From Pseudarthrobacter sp. fls2-241-R2A-127 (GTDB lineage Bacteria; Actinomycetota; Actinomycetes; Actinomycetales; Micrococcaceae), in contig NZ_JARVSF010000031.1 of assembly GCF_030209355.1 (NCBI RefSeq), positions 1 through 63,562 on the forward strand: a stretch of 63,562 nucleotides of DNA, written 5' to 3'. Positions 1 to 6,561 of this stretch are shown piece after piece (the first letter of the stretch is position 1; the number at the start of each line of letters is the position of its first letter). Position numbers and translations under genes: made by a program. The notes under the pieces are model-generated. The model was not told where the DNA came from and searched no databases. It saw nothing but the letters and a program-made list of their open reading frames with translations.

Positions 1-49
1 CTCGCCTTTTTACTTCAGGCCACGCTCACAATCTCCGTGGGAAGAACAC

Positions 50-754
50 CTAGGCGGTCTGGCCTGGAGCCTGTGCCCGCTGGGCGTGGTAGGCAAGGAT
101 CTGGAGTTCGGTGGCCATGTCCACCTTGCGGAGGTTCACACCTTCCGGGACCTGCAGCATCACGGGTGCAAAGCTCAGTACGCTGTGCACCCCGGCGGCC
201 ACCACGCGGTCGCAGATGCCTTGGGCCACCGCCGCCGGGAGCGCCAGCACCACCATGTTGGCCCCGGTGCGGTGCAGGACGGTTTCAAGATCCGCCACGT
301 CACTGACCCGCAGCCAGCCCACCTCGTTGCCCACCACCATCTGGTCGGCATCGAAGATTGCGACGACGTCGAACCCGCGGGATTCGAAGCCGCCGTACCG
401 GGCCAGAGCCTTACCCAGGTTTCCGGCGCCAACGATGGCCACCTTCCAGTCGTGCGTGAGGCCCAGGGCAGCTGCGATGTGGCGGCTGAGGTACTGCACT
501 TCGTAGCCCACTCCCCTGGTGCCGTATGACCCGACATGGGACAGGTCCTTGCGCAGGGTTGAGGAACTGACGCCGGAGGCCTCCGCCAGTGATTCGGAAG
601 AGACCCGCTCCACTCCCTCGCCCAGCAAGGTGTTCAGGGCACGGAGGTACAGCGTCAGCCGGGCCACCGCCGCGGGCGGGATCTGTTTGGCGGGCGTCCC
701 GGTGGCGCCCGGAAGGTCCGGGACAGGCTGGGACGTTGGTTCCAAGGACGTCAT
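50..754 (-). CDS. rex: Redox-sensing transcriptional repressor Rex
   Basis: Rex senses the NADH/NAD+ ratio and represses respiratory and fermentative genes when NADH is low. The 234-residue protein has an N-terminal winged helix (about residues 25-85, containing SSSTLRKDLSHVGSYGTRGVGY) and then a Rossmann domain with the dinucleotide motif VGAGNLGKALA. A longer reading frame extends upstream, but the ATG at 754 gives the usual family length and lies 10 nt after the glutaredoxin stop codon, so the two genes are probably co-transcribed. In related actinobacteria rex is commonly followed by hemA; the 49 bases to the window edge show no coding start. Identification is firm; the regulon is not visible here. 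Confidence 0.95.
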   Translation of the reverse strand: MTSLEPTSQPVPDLPGATGTPAKQIPPAAVARLTLYLRALNTLLGEGVERVSSESLAEASGVSSSTLRKDLSHVGSYGTRGVGYEVQYLSRHIAAALGLTHDWKVAIVGAGNLGKALARYGGFESRGFDVVAIFDADQMVVGNEVGWLRVSDVADLETVLHRTGANMVVLALPAAVAQGICDRVVAAGVHSVLSFAPVMLQVPEGVNLRKVDMATELQILAYHAQRAQAPGQTA

Positions 755-764
755 TGGCCTCCCC

Positions 765-1019
765 CTACCGGGCCATGGCGCGCTGCAACACGCGTTCCAG
801 CCGGGATTCGTCAATCTTCCAAAAGTCGCGCTGCACCCCGTCCACCAGGACCACCGGGATTTCCTCCGCGTAGCGTTCGCGCAGGTCGGGCTGGTTGTCC
901 ACCGACTCTTCGCTCCAGGTAAGGCCCAACGAGGCAGTGACCCGGCCGACGGCGTCGCGCGCCTCTTCGCAAAGGTGGCAGTCAGCTTTGGTGACCAGGA
1001 CGACGCGGGGGGTAGCCAT
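765..1019 (-). CDS. Glutaredoxin-like (DUF836) thiol protein
   Basis: An 84-residue thioredoxin-fold protein with an N-terminal CxxC redox site (KADCHLCEEARDAV) and the cis-proline region EEIPVVLVDG. It is probably a small cytosolic thiol-disulfide protein; its partner is not known. It precedes rex on the same strand with a 10-nt gap, so a redox link to Rex is plausible but inferred. The start at 1019 is preceded by TACCGT six bases before the ATG and has no Shine-Dalgarno sequence, which suggests leaderless translation. It diverges from the HAD phosphatase gene, with 78 bases between the two starts. Confidence 0.85.
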   Translation of the reverse strand: MATPRVVLVTKADCHLCEEARDAVGRVTASLGLTWSEESVDNQPDLRERYAEEIPVVLVDGVQRDFWKIDESRLERVLQRAMAR

Positions 1020-1097
1020 GGCTTAACGGTATCGCCGTTCGCGCCGTGCGGGTGACGCCGACGGCGGCCAGCGGGTGGATTGACTAGACTCAAGTCC

Positions 1098-1916
1098 ATG
1101 CCCGAGGAGAAATACGTCGCCGTCGTCACACGGCCGGTTGCTGCGCCGCAGCCCGGTGAGGCGGCGTTTTTCGACGTGGACAACACCTTGATGCGCGGGG
1201 CCAGCCTTTTCCACGTGGCGCGGAAGATGCACCAGCGGGGAGCATTCACCCTGAGGCAGGCGGCCGGCATGGCCTGGAAACAGTTCAAGTTCGTGGCCCG
1301 CGGTGAAAACATGGATGATGTCCACGCCGTCCGGGACTCGGCCCTGAACCTGGCAGTGGGCATCAGCGTCGACGACATCAAGGCCCTGGGCGAAGAGGTC
1401 TATGACGAGATGATCGCCTCGCGGATCTGGCCGGGCGCCAAGGCGCTGGCCGAGCAGCATCTCCGCGTAGGCCGCCGGGTCTGGCTGGTGACGGCCACGC
1501 CCATCGAAGTTGCCACCGTCATCTCCACCCGCCTTGGCCTGACCGGCGCCCGCGGGACCGTAGGGGAGGTCTCCGACGGGATGTACACCGGCCGGCTGGT
1601 GGGCGATATCCTGCACGGCTCGGCCAAAGCCGTGGCCGTCCAGGCCATCGCCGACGAGGAGGACCTGGACCTGAAGCGCTGCTGGGCGTACAGCGACTCC
1701 TACAACGACGTTCCACTGCTGTCATTGGTGGGCCACCCGGTGGCGATCAACCCCGACGCGAAGCTCCGCCGGCACGCCCGCGACCGCAACTGGCCGGTCT
1801 ACGATTTCCGCGCCGGCCGGCGCGCCGCCACTTTCGGACTCAAAGTGGCAACCTTCGGCGGCGCCATCTACGGGCTGTGGAAGGGTTTCGCCCGGATCCG
1901 CGGCCCGCGCGCCTAG
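1098..1916 (+). CDS. HAD-IB family phosphatase
   Basis: A 272-residue HAD-superfamily hydrolase of the SerB-like IB subgroup. Motif I is FFDVDNTLMRG (nucleophile and acid aspartates, about residues 23-33), motif II lies in WLVTATP, and the distal acidic motif is in YSDSYNDVPLL. The likely activity is dephosphorylation of a small phosphorylated metabolite, but the substrate cannot be read from sequence. The C-terminus has a short hydrophobic stretch (FGGAIYGLWKGF) that may touch the membrane. A TTG 18 bases upstream is in frame, but I chose the ATG because TAGACT lies exactly 7 nt before it, a leaderless signal. Confidence 0.88.
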   Translation: MPEEKYVAVVTRPVAAPQPGEAAFFDVDNTLMRGASLFHVARKMHQRGAFTLRQAAGMAWKQFKFVARGENMDDVHAVRDSALNLAVGISVDDIKALGEEVYDEMIASRIWPGAKALAEQHLRVGRRVWLVTATPIEVATVISTRLGLTGARGTVGEVSDGMYTGRLVGDILHGSAKAVAVQAIADEEDLDLKRCWAYSDSYNDVPLLSLVGHPVAINPDAKLRRHARDRNWPVYDFRAGRRAATFGLKVATFGGAIYGLWKGFARIRGPRA

Positions 1917-1961
1917 CTTCCCGGGATCGGTACGTCACCGCACCATCCACTCCTGCGCACG

Positions 1962-1997
1962 AAAAAACGCCCGCCACCTTTGCAGGCGACGGGCGTT
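1962..1997 (-). terminator. Intrinsic terminator of the bS22 gene
   Basis: An inverted repeat with arms at 1966-1973 and 1990-1997 (AACGCCCG / CGGGCGTT) is followed, read on the minus strand, by a run of six T residues (1962-1967 read in reverse). It lies 22 bases past the bS22 stop codon. On the plus strand there is no T tract, so it probably does not serve the converging HAD gene. Confidence 0.8.
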
Positions 1998-2019
1998 CTC
2001 CACGCTGTTCGAAGTATTG

Positions 2020-2118
2020 CTACTTCTTGTTGCGGCGCTGGTGACGGGTCTTGCGAAGCAGCTTGCGGTGCTTCTTCTTGGCCATACGCTTGCGACGCTT
2101 CTTGATAACTGAACCCAC
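2020..2118 (-). CDS. Small ribosomal protein bS22 (AURKAIP1/COX24 domain)
   Basis: A 32-residue, extremely basic protein (about 20 Lys/Arg) starting with GTG. It begins MGSVIKKRRKRMAKKKHRKL and ends in QRRNKK. This matches the actinobacterial AURKAIP1/COX24-type peptide found as bS22 in mycobacterial ribosomes. A clear ribosome binding site (AAGGAA) sits 6 bases before the GTG, and an intrinsic terminator follows. It is too short for most gene callers. It lies downstream of bldC on the same strand, about 150 bases away, an arrangement often seen in actinobacteria. Confidence 0.92.
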   Translation of the reverse strand: MGSVIKKRRKRMAKKKHRKLLRKTRHQRRNKK

Positions 2119-2269
2119 GAAAGTTCCTTACAAACTAGATGCAGTACCTGTCTGATGGAAATGGTCCGTGGACAGAGCTACGAACTGAACAACTGACAGA
2201 TTCTTACAATGACGTAAAACGTTCCTTAACAGGGTACCGCCTATCGGGGGCGGCTTGGGACAAGCTGAC

Positions 2270-2482
2270 TTAGGCTGTCTCGGTGTGACCGTCCACCACA
2301 GCACCCTTGAGGTACTGCTCCACGGCATTCTCAGGTACCCGGTAGGAGCGGCCGAACCGCACTGCCGGCATTTCGCCGGAGTGGACCAGCCGGTAAACAG
2401 TCATTTTGGAGACGCGCATGACCTCGGCCACTTCAGCCACGGTCAGGAACTTCGCGTTGGAGAAGTTCTGTTCTGCCGACAT
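2270..2482 (-). CDS. bldC: BldC-type MerR-like DNA-binding protein
   Basis: A 70-residue protein that is a single winged-helix excisionase/MerR-like domain: FLTVAEVAEVMRVSKMTVYRL, then a wing containing MPAVRFGRSYRVPE. It closely resembles Streptomyces BldC (68 residues), a developmental regulator that binds cooperatively to direct repeats. In non-sporulating relatives its targets are largely unknown. A longer frame runs upstream to 2560, but the ATG at 2482 gives the family length and has AAGGA about ten bases upstream. The 142 bases between this gene and the DAHP synthase gene should hold its promoter. Confidence 0.9.
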   Translation of the reverse strand: MSAEQNFSNAKFLTVAEVAEVMRVSKMTVYRLVHSGEMPAVRFGRSYRVPENAVEQYLKGAVVDGHTETA

Positions 2483-2624
2483 TTCCCTATTTTCCTTTGC
2501 TGACGGATGGACAACATGACCCCAGGTACGTGCCAATGCGGTGTTCCGATGCTGAGCCATCCACCAATCACCTAAAAAGATACTCTAGATGTTCATGTGG
2601 CAGATGTGAAAGTAGGTAAAGGCA

Positions 2625-3746
2625 CTATTTCGCCTGCCGGCGCTTCCGTGCCGAGGCCGCGAGCTGCTCCAGCACTGAGGCGGAAACGTCCCAGTCCATG
2701 CAGGCGTCGGTGACGCTCTGGCCGTACACCAGTGCGGACCGGCCGGCCGCATGCTCCTCAACGTCCAGGTTTTGCGCACCGCCCACCAGGAAGCTCTCCA
2801 GCATGACCCCGGCGATGGCCTGCGCAGCGGCGCCACCGTCTTCCAGCTGGGCACCGATCTCCAGCGCCACCTCGGCCTGGCGGTGGTGGCTCTTGCCGCT
2901 GTTGGCGTGGCTGGCGTCAACCACCAGGCGCGGGTTCAGGCCCTTACCGGCCAGCTCCCCGGACGCCTGTTCGACGTCGGCGGCTGAGTAGTTGGGGCCC
3001 TTGCGGCCGCCACGGAGGATCACGTGGGTGTCCGGGTTCCCGGCCGTTGCCACCAGCGCAGCCCGGCCGTCGCCGTCGATCCCCAGGAAGGCCTGGGCCG
3101 CCGCCGCGGCGCCGCACGCGTCGACCGCCACCTGCAGGGCGCCGTCGGTCCCGTTCTTGAAGCCGATGGGCATGGAGAGGCCGGAGGCCAGCTGCCGGTG
3201 GATCTGACTTTCGGTGGTGCGGGCACCGATGGCGCCCCAGGAGATCAGGTCGGCCATGTACTGGGGGCTGATCGGTTCCAGGAATTCCGTGGCGGTGGGC
3301 AGTCCCAGCGCGGTCACCTGCTGCAGGAACTGCCTGGCGGTTCGCAGGCCGGTCACCATGTCGTGGCTGCCGTCCAGGCGGGGATCGTTGATCAGGCCCT
3401 TCCAGCCCACAGTGGTGCGGGGCTTTTCGAAGTAGGTCCGCATGACCACCAGCAGGTCTTCCTTGTGCTTTTCCGCCTGGCTGACCAGCCGGCGGGCGTA
3501 TTCCAGCCCGGCCTTGGGATCGTGGATGGAGCAGGGCCCAACGATCACCAGCAGCCGGTCATCCACGCCGTCCATGATGGCGCGGACCTGGTCGCGGCCG
3601 CGTTCGACGACGTCAGCCGCCCGGGCGTCCAGGGGCAGCTCGGCGAGGAGTTCGGAAGGGGTGGGCAGCGCGGTGAATTCGCTGACGCGCAGGTTTGAGG
3701 TGGATGTGCTGCCGGCGTTGGGGGCTGCTGCTGTTGCGGTGCTCAT
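2625..3746 (-). CDS. aroG: 3-deoxy-7-phosphoheptulonate synthase, class I
   Basis: DAHP synthase condenses phosphoenolpyruvate and erythrose 4-phosphate, the committed step of the shikimate pathway. The 373 residues show class I (AroFGH-type) signatures: VIVGPCSIHDP near residue 68, MRTYFEKPRTTVGWKG near 100, GFKNGTDG near 197, HVILRGG and DASHANSGK. It is slightly longer than E. coli AroG (350) through an N-terminal extension. A ribosome binding site (AGGA) lies 9 nt before the ATG. The 176 bases between promoter and start encode an aromatic-residue leader peptide and several hairpins, so expression is probably attenuated by aromatic amino acid supply. Paralogue naming (aroF or aroG) is arbitrary. 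Confidence 0.95.
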   Translation of the reverse strand: MSTATAAAPNAGSTSTSNLRVSEFTALPTPSELLAELPLDARAADVVERGRDQVRAIMDGVDDRLLVIVGPCSIHDPKAGLEYARRLVSQAEKHKEDLLVVMRTYFEKPRTTVGWKGLINDPRLDGSHDMVTGLRTARQFLQQVTALGLPTATEFLEPISPQYMADLISWGAIGARTTESQIHRQLASGLSMPIGFKNGTDGALQVAVDACGAAAAAQAFLGIDGDGRAALVATAGNPDTHVILRGGRKGPNYSAADVEQASGELAGKGLNPRLVVDASHANSGKSHHRQAEVALEIGAQLEDGGAAAQAIAGVMLESFLVGGAQNLDVEEHAAGRSALVYGQSVTDACMDWDVSASVLEQLAASARKRRQAK

Positions 3747-3792
3747 GTTCGGGTCCTGTTCCAGATGGGAAGCGGGCCCGGATTTCAGAACC

Positions 3793-3910
3793 CGCCGGAG
3801 AAACGGCGAAGGGCAGAGAATAATCTCTGCCCTGTTGGCTCTGAAGGAATGCTGGATGCGTGTCAGTTAGACGCGGGCCCCTCCAGAGCCAACGAAAAAT
3901 ACGCATACCA
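3793..3910 (-). promoter_or_regulatory. Predicted ribosome-dependent attenuator upstream of aroG
   Basis: Read on the minus strand, this leader holds competing pairings. The Trp-Tyr codon region (3901-3910) is complementary to 3853-3861 (9 bp with one bulge). The following codons (3884-3893) are perfectly complementary to 3834-3843 (10 bp). These two pairings interlock, so both cannot form as simple nested stems. They are followed by a perfect 9-bp hairpin (arms 3810-3818 and 3825-3833, 6-nt loop) and a 5-bp hairpin (3793-3797 / 3804-3808). There is no strong T tract, so control may act by another termination mode or by translation. The control logic is inferred. Confidence 0.65.
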
Positions 3911-3922
3911 ACGGTTAGTCAT
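3863..3922 (-). CDS. Aromatic leader peptide (aroR-like) of aroG
   Basis: A 19-codon open frame, MTNRWYAYFSLALEGPASN, then TGA. Residues 5, 6, 8 and 9 are Trp, Tyr, Tyr and Phe, so all three aromatic amino acids are read within five codons. It ends 116 bases before aroG. The ATG sits 7 nt after a TATGGT box with a 17-bp spaced -35-like element, so it is probably leaderless. The codons for W, Y and F overlap one arm of an RNA pairing, as expected if ribosome stalling senses aminoacyl-tRNA supply. Corynebacterium glutamicum has an analogous leader, aroR, before its DAHP synthase gene. The coding call is inferred from composition and context. Confidence 0.75.
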   Translation of the reverse strand: MTNRWYAYFSLALEGPASN

Positions 3923-3929
3923 GGCAAAG

Positions 3930-3958
3930 ACCATAAGCCCGGCCGGCCGCCGCAGCAA
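3930..3958 (-). promoter_or_regulatory. Promoter of the leader peptide and aroG
   Basis: On the minus strand, TTGCTG (3953-3958) and TATGGT (3930-3935) are separated by exactly 17 bases, and the -10 box ends 7 bases before the leader-peptide ATG. This is a sigma-A-like promoter for a leaderless transcript. The match to TTGACA/TATAAT is moderate (3/6 and 4/6). Confidence 0.6.
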
Positions 3959-3988
3959 AATCAGCGTCCGTCACATTCCGTCGCCTGC

Positions 3989-5008
3989 CTACCCCAGGAG
4001 CTTGCGCAGATATTGCAGCTGACGGATCCAGTGGTGTTCCTGGCCGCCTTCATGGTTGTTGAACCGGTAAACCTCGATCTCCTTGGTGGCCCCGGTGGAA
4101 GATGCCCCCGATGTCCCGGAGCCGTAGGCGTTGAAGCTGGCGAAGACCGTGGACGGCGGGCAGATATCGTCCATCTGCGCCACCGAGTACAGCGCCGGCG
4201 CAGTGGCGTACCGGGCCAGGTTGACGCCGTCGAAGTAGTTCAGGACATCGAGCGCGGGCTGGTACCGGTCCCGGTGGCGCGCCAGGAACTGGGCGATCTC
4301 CGGGTAGGGGCCCCGCGGGGTGATGTCGATGGCGCGGGGGAAGTCCTGCAGGAAGGGGACGTCGGGCAGCGCGGCGATGACGCCGTCGAGCCGTCCGGCG
4401 GTGAGGCCTGCCGTGGCCACCACGATGCCGCCGCCCTGGCTGACGCCGGCGAGCACCACTTTGGCGGGGTCGACGCCGGGATGTGACTGGGCTGCCTCCA
4501 CGGCGCGGAAGGCGTCCACGTAGACGCGGCGGTAGTAGTAGTCCTCGCGGCTTGCGAGGCCCCTGGTCATCAGGCCCGCGTGGGCCACGTCCCCGGCGGA
4601 GGGGTGCGGGTCCGGGGTGTCGCCGACCAGGCCGCCGTAGCCCTGGCCCCGGGTGTCCATGATGAAGTGCGCATAGCCCGCCTGGGCCCAGCGGGTGTCC
4701 TGGTTAACCAGGCCGCGGCCGCCGGAATAGCCCACATAGTTGACCACCACGGGCAGCCTGGTGCCGTCCTCGCGGGCGGCGGGCAGGTGCAGCCAGCCCT
4801 TGACCGGCGCCCCGCCGAAGCCGGAAAACGTGACGTCGAAAGTGTCGATCACCGTCAGGTGGTTCTCCACCGGTTCGAAGGTTGCATTCAGCGGGAAGGC
4901 CCTGGCTTCTTCGAGGGTGGCGTCCCAAAACGCCCCCAGGTCCTCCGGCGGCGTGACGTCTGAAGAGTAGCTGCGCAGTTGGGCCAGGGGGAGGTCGAAG
5001 AGGGGCAT
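3989..5008 (-). CDS. CE7-family acetylxylan esterase / cephalosporin-C deacetylase
   Basis: A 339-residue alpha/beta hydrolase with the three CE7 hallmarks in order: DTRGQGYGG, the nucleophile elbow GVSQGG, and the histidine motif NNHEGG near the C-terminus. CE7 enzymes remove acetyl groups from sugars and short oligosaccharides and are usually cytoplasmic; no signal peptide is visible here. It lies 80 bases downstream of rhaB on the same strand, so it probably belongs to the rhamnose operon and may deacetylate imported rhamnose-containing oligosaccharides. That substrate is inferred; xylo-oligosaccharides are equally possible for the family. Its 3' end is only 30 bases from the aroG promoter. 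Confidence 0.87.
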   Translation of the reverse strand: MPLFDLPLAQLRSYSSDVTPPEDLGAFWDATLEEARAFPLNATFEPVENHLTVIDTFDVTFSGFGGAPVKGWLHLPAAREDGTRLPVVVNYVGYSGGRGLVNQDTRWAQAGYAHFIMDTRGQGYGGLVGDTPDPHPSAGDVAHAGLMTRGLASREDYYYRRVYVDAFRAVEAAQSHPGVDPAKVVLAGVSQGGGIVVATAGLTAGRLDGVIAALPDVPFLQDFPRAIDITPRGPYPEIAQFLARHRDRYQPALDVLNYFDGVNLARYATAPALYSVAQMDDICPPSTVFASFNAYGSGTSGASSTGATKEIEVYRFNNHEGGQEHHWIRQLQYLRKLLG

Positions 5009-5088
5009 CGAAAGTCCGTTCTGTCAGTGGCGTTTGGCGGCCTGGTTGCAGCCTACTTCACGCGGCGGAAAGTGCGATTTGCATGGGT

Positions 5089-6561
5089 TCAATTCCTGGA
5101 AGCGTTCACGGGAAGGTCCGAGGGCTCGTAGCGGCGAAGGCTGCCCGCGGCCCCAATGATGCTGCTCAACTGCCGCAGCCCGCCCGGTGCCGCCCCGGCT
5201 GCCCGGGCCTGGACCAGGACATTGCCCAGGGCGGTTGCTTCCACCGGGCCGGCGATGACGGGGTGTCCGGTGGCGTCGGCGGTGAGCTGGCAGAGCAGGG
5301 CGTTTTGCGAACCGCCGCCCACCACGTGCACCACGTCCACCGCACGGCCGGCGAGGCGTTCTGCGGCGGTGAGGGTCCGGGCGTAGCCGGCGGCGAGGCT
5401 GTCCATGATGCAGCGTGTGATGGCCGCGGGATCGTCTGGCAGGACCTCGCCGGTGCGCCGTGCTGCCGCCCGGATGCGCTCGGGCATGTTGTCGGGGGCG
5501 ATGAAGTAGGGGTCGTCGGGGTTCACTTGCGGACCACCCGGGGGAAGCGCCGCAGCGGCCTCGAGCAGCGCGGTCAGTTCCGGGCGGAAACCCTCACCGG
5601 CCCAGGTGCGCTGGCATTCGCTGAGCAGCCAGAGCCCACCCATGTTGCGCAGGTACCGGATGGTGCCGTCCACGCCGCGTTCGTTGGTGAAGTTGGCTTC
5701 GCGGCTGGCCTCGGTGAGGACAGGGTGCGTGAGCTCCAGTCCCACCAGCGACCACGTGCCGGAGGAGATGTAGGCGAAGTCTTCCTTGTTTGCGGGGACA
5801 GCGGCGACGGCGGAGGCGGTGTCGTGCGAGCCGACGGCCACTACCTTCGTTTCCTGTGGCAGGCCCGCAGCTGCTGCGATCTCCGGCAGCAGCGTGCCGA
5901 CGGTTTCGCCCGGCTGGATCAGCGGCGGGAACAGGTCCTTCCGCAGGCCCAGGGGAGCAAAGAACTCGGTGGCCCACTCCCCTGCCACGGCGTCGAACAA
6001 CCCGGTGGTGGAGGCATTGGTGGCTTCGGTCCGGCGGACGCCCGTGAGCAGGAAGGCGATCAGGTCCGGGATCAGCAGTGCTTGCAGCCCGTCCAGGTCC
6101 TGTTCCGCGGCCAGCTGGTAGATCGTGTTGAACTGCAGGAACTGCAGCCCCGTGGTGGCATAGAGGCGCGCGGGGTCCAGCTTGGCGTGGACCGGGGCCA
6201 CCGCGGCCCGGCTTCGGTCGTCGCGGTAGCTGAACGGCTGCGCCACCAATCGACCGGCCTTGGTGACCAGGCCGTAGTCCACGGCCCAGGTGTCGATCCC
6301 AATGCTGGCGATCCTTTCGCCCTGGACGGCGGCCACCGTGGCAGCTGCCTTGAGTCCCGCAAGGACTTCGGCAAACAAGGAGTCGAAGTCCCAGCGGAGG
6401 CCGCCGTCGATCTCCACCACGCCGTTGGGAAACCGGTGGACGGTCTCCAGCGACACCCCCGCGCCGGGAGCGACGCGGCCCAGAATGACCCGGCCGGAGG
6501 AGGCGCCGATGTCCACGGCGGCAAACACGGCGCCGCCGACTGTTGAAACGTCCCCGCTCAT
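5089..6561 (-). CDS. rhaB: Rhamnulokinase (FGGY family)
   Basis: Phosphorylates L-rhamnulose to L-rhamnulose 1-phosphate. At 490 residues it has the usual length, with the FGGY phosphate-binding start AAVDIGASSGRVILG and the second-domain motif VHVVGGGSQNALLCQ. Its ATG overlaps the stop codon of the upstream aldolase gene by four bases (6558-6561), which points to translational coupling. Order on the minus strand is rhaM, rhaI, rhaD, rhaB, then the CE7 esterase. Confidence 0.95.
   Translation of the reverse strand: MSGDVSTVGGAVFAAVDIGASSGRVILGRVAPGAGVSLETVHRFPNGVVEIDGGLRWDFDSLFAEVLAGLKAAATVAAVQGERIASIGIDTWAVDYGLVTKAGRLVAQPFSYRDDRSRAAVAPVHAKLDPARLYATTGLQFLQFNTIYQLAAEQDLDGLQALLIPDLIAFLLTGVRRTEATNASTTGLFDAVAGEWATEFFAPLGLRKDLFPPLIQPGETVGTLLPEIAAAAGLPQETKVVAVGSHDTASAVAAVPANKEDFAYISSGTWSLVGLELTHPVLTEASREANFTNERGVDGTIRYLRNMGGLWLLSECQRTWAGEGFRPELTALLEAAAALPPGGPQVNPDDPYFIAPDNMPERIRAAARRTGEVLPDDPAAITRCIMDSLAAGYARTLTAAERLAGRAVDVVHVVGGGSQNALLCQLTADATGHPVIAGPVEATALGNVLVQARAAGAAPGGLRQLSSIIGAAGSLRRYEPSDLPVNASRN

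Noticed and set aside
1..49. Possible end or start of a neighbouring gene at the left window edge
   Set aside because: Too short to support a call; no start codon with a ribosome binding site on the minus strand.
50..1381. A 443-codon minus-strand frame covering Rex and the region upstream
   Set aside because: Only the part from 754 resembles Rex; the upstream part lies antisense to the HAD gene and over the glutaredoxin gene in another frame.
3613..3906. A 97-codon frame starting MRIFRWLWRG with two Trp codons, considered as a Trp leader
   Set aside because: It has no stop before aroG and continues into it out of frame. The overlapping frame at 3863-3922 has its own stop, a promoter at ideal spacing and denser aromatic codons.
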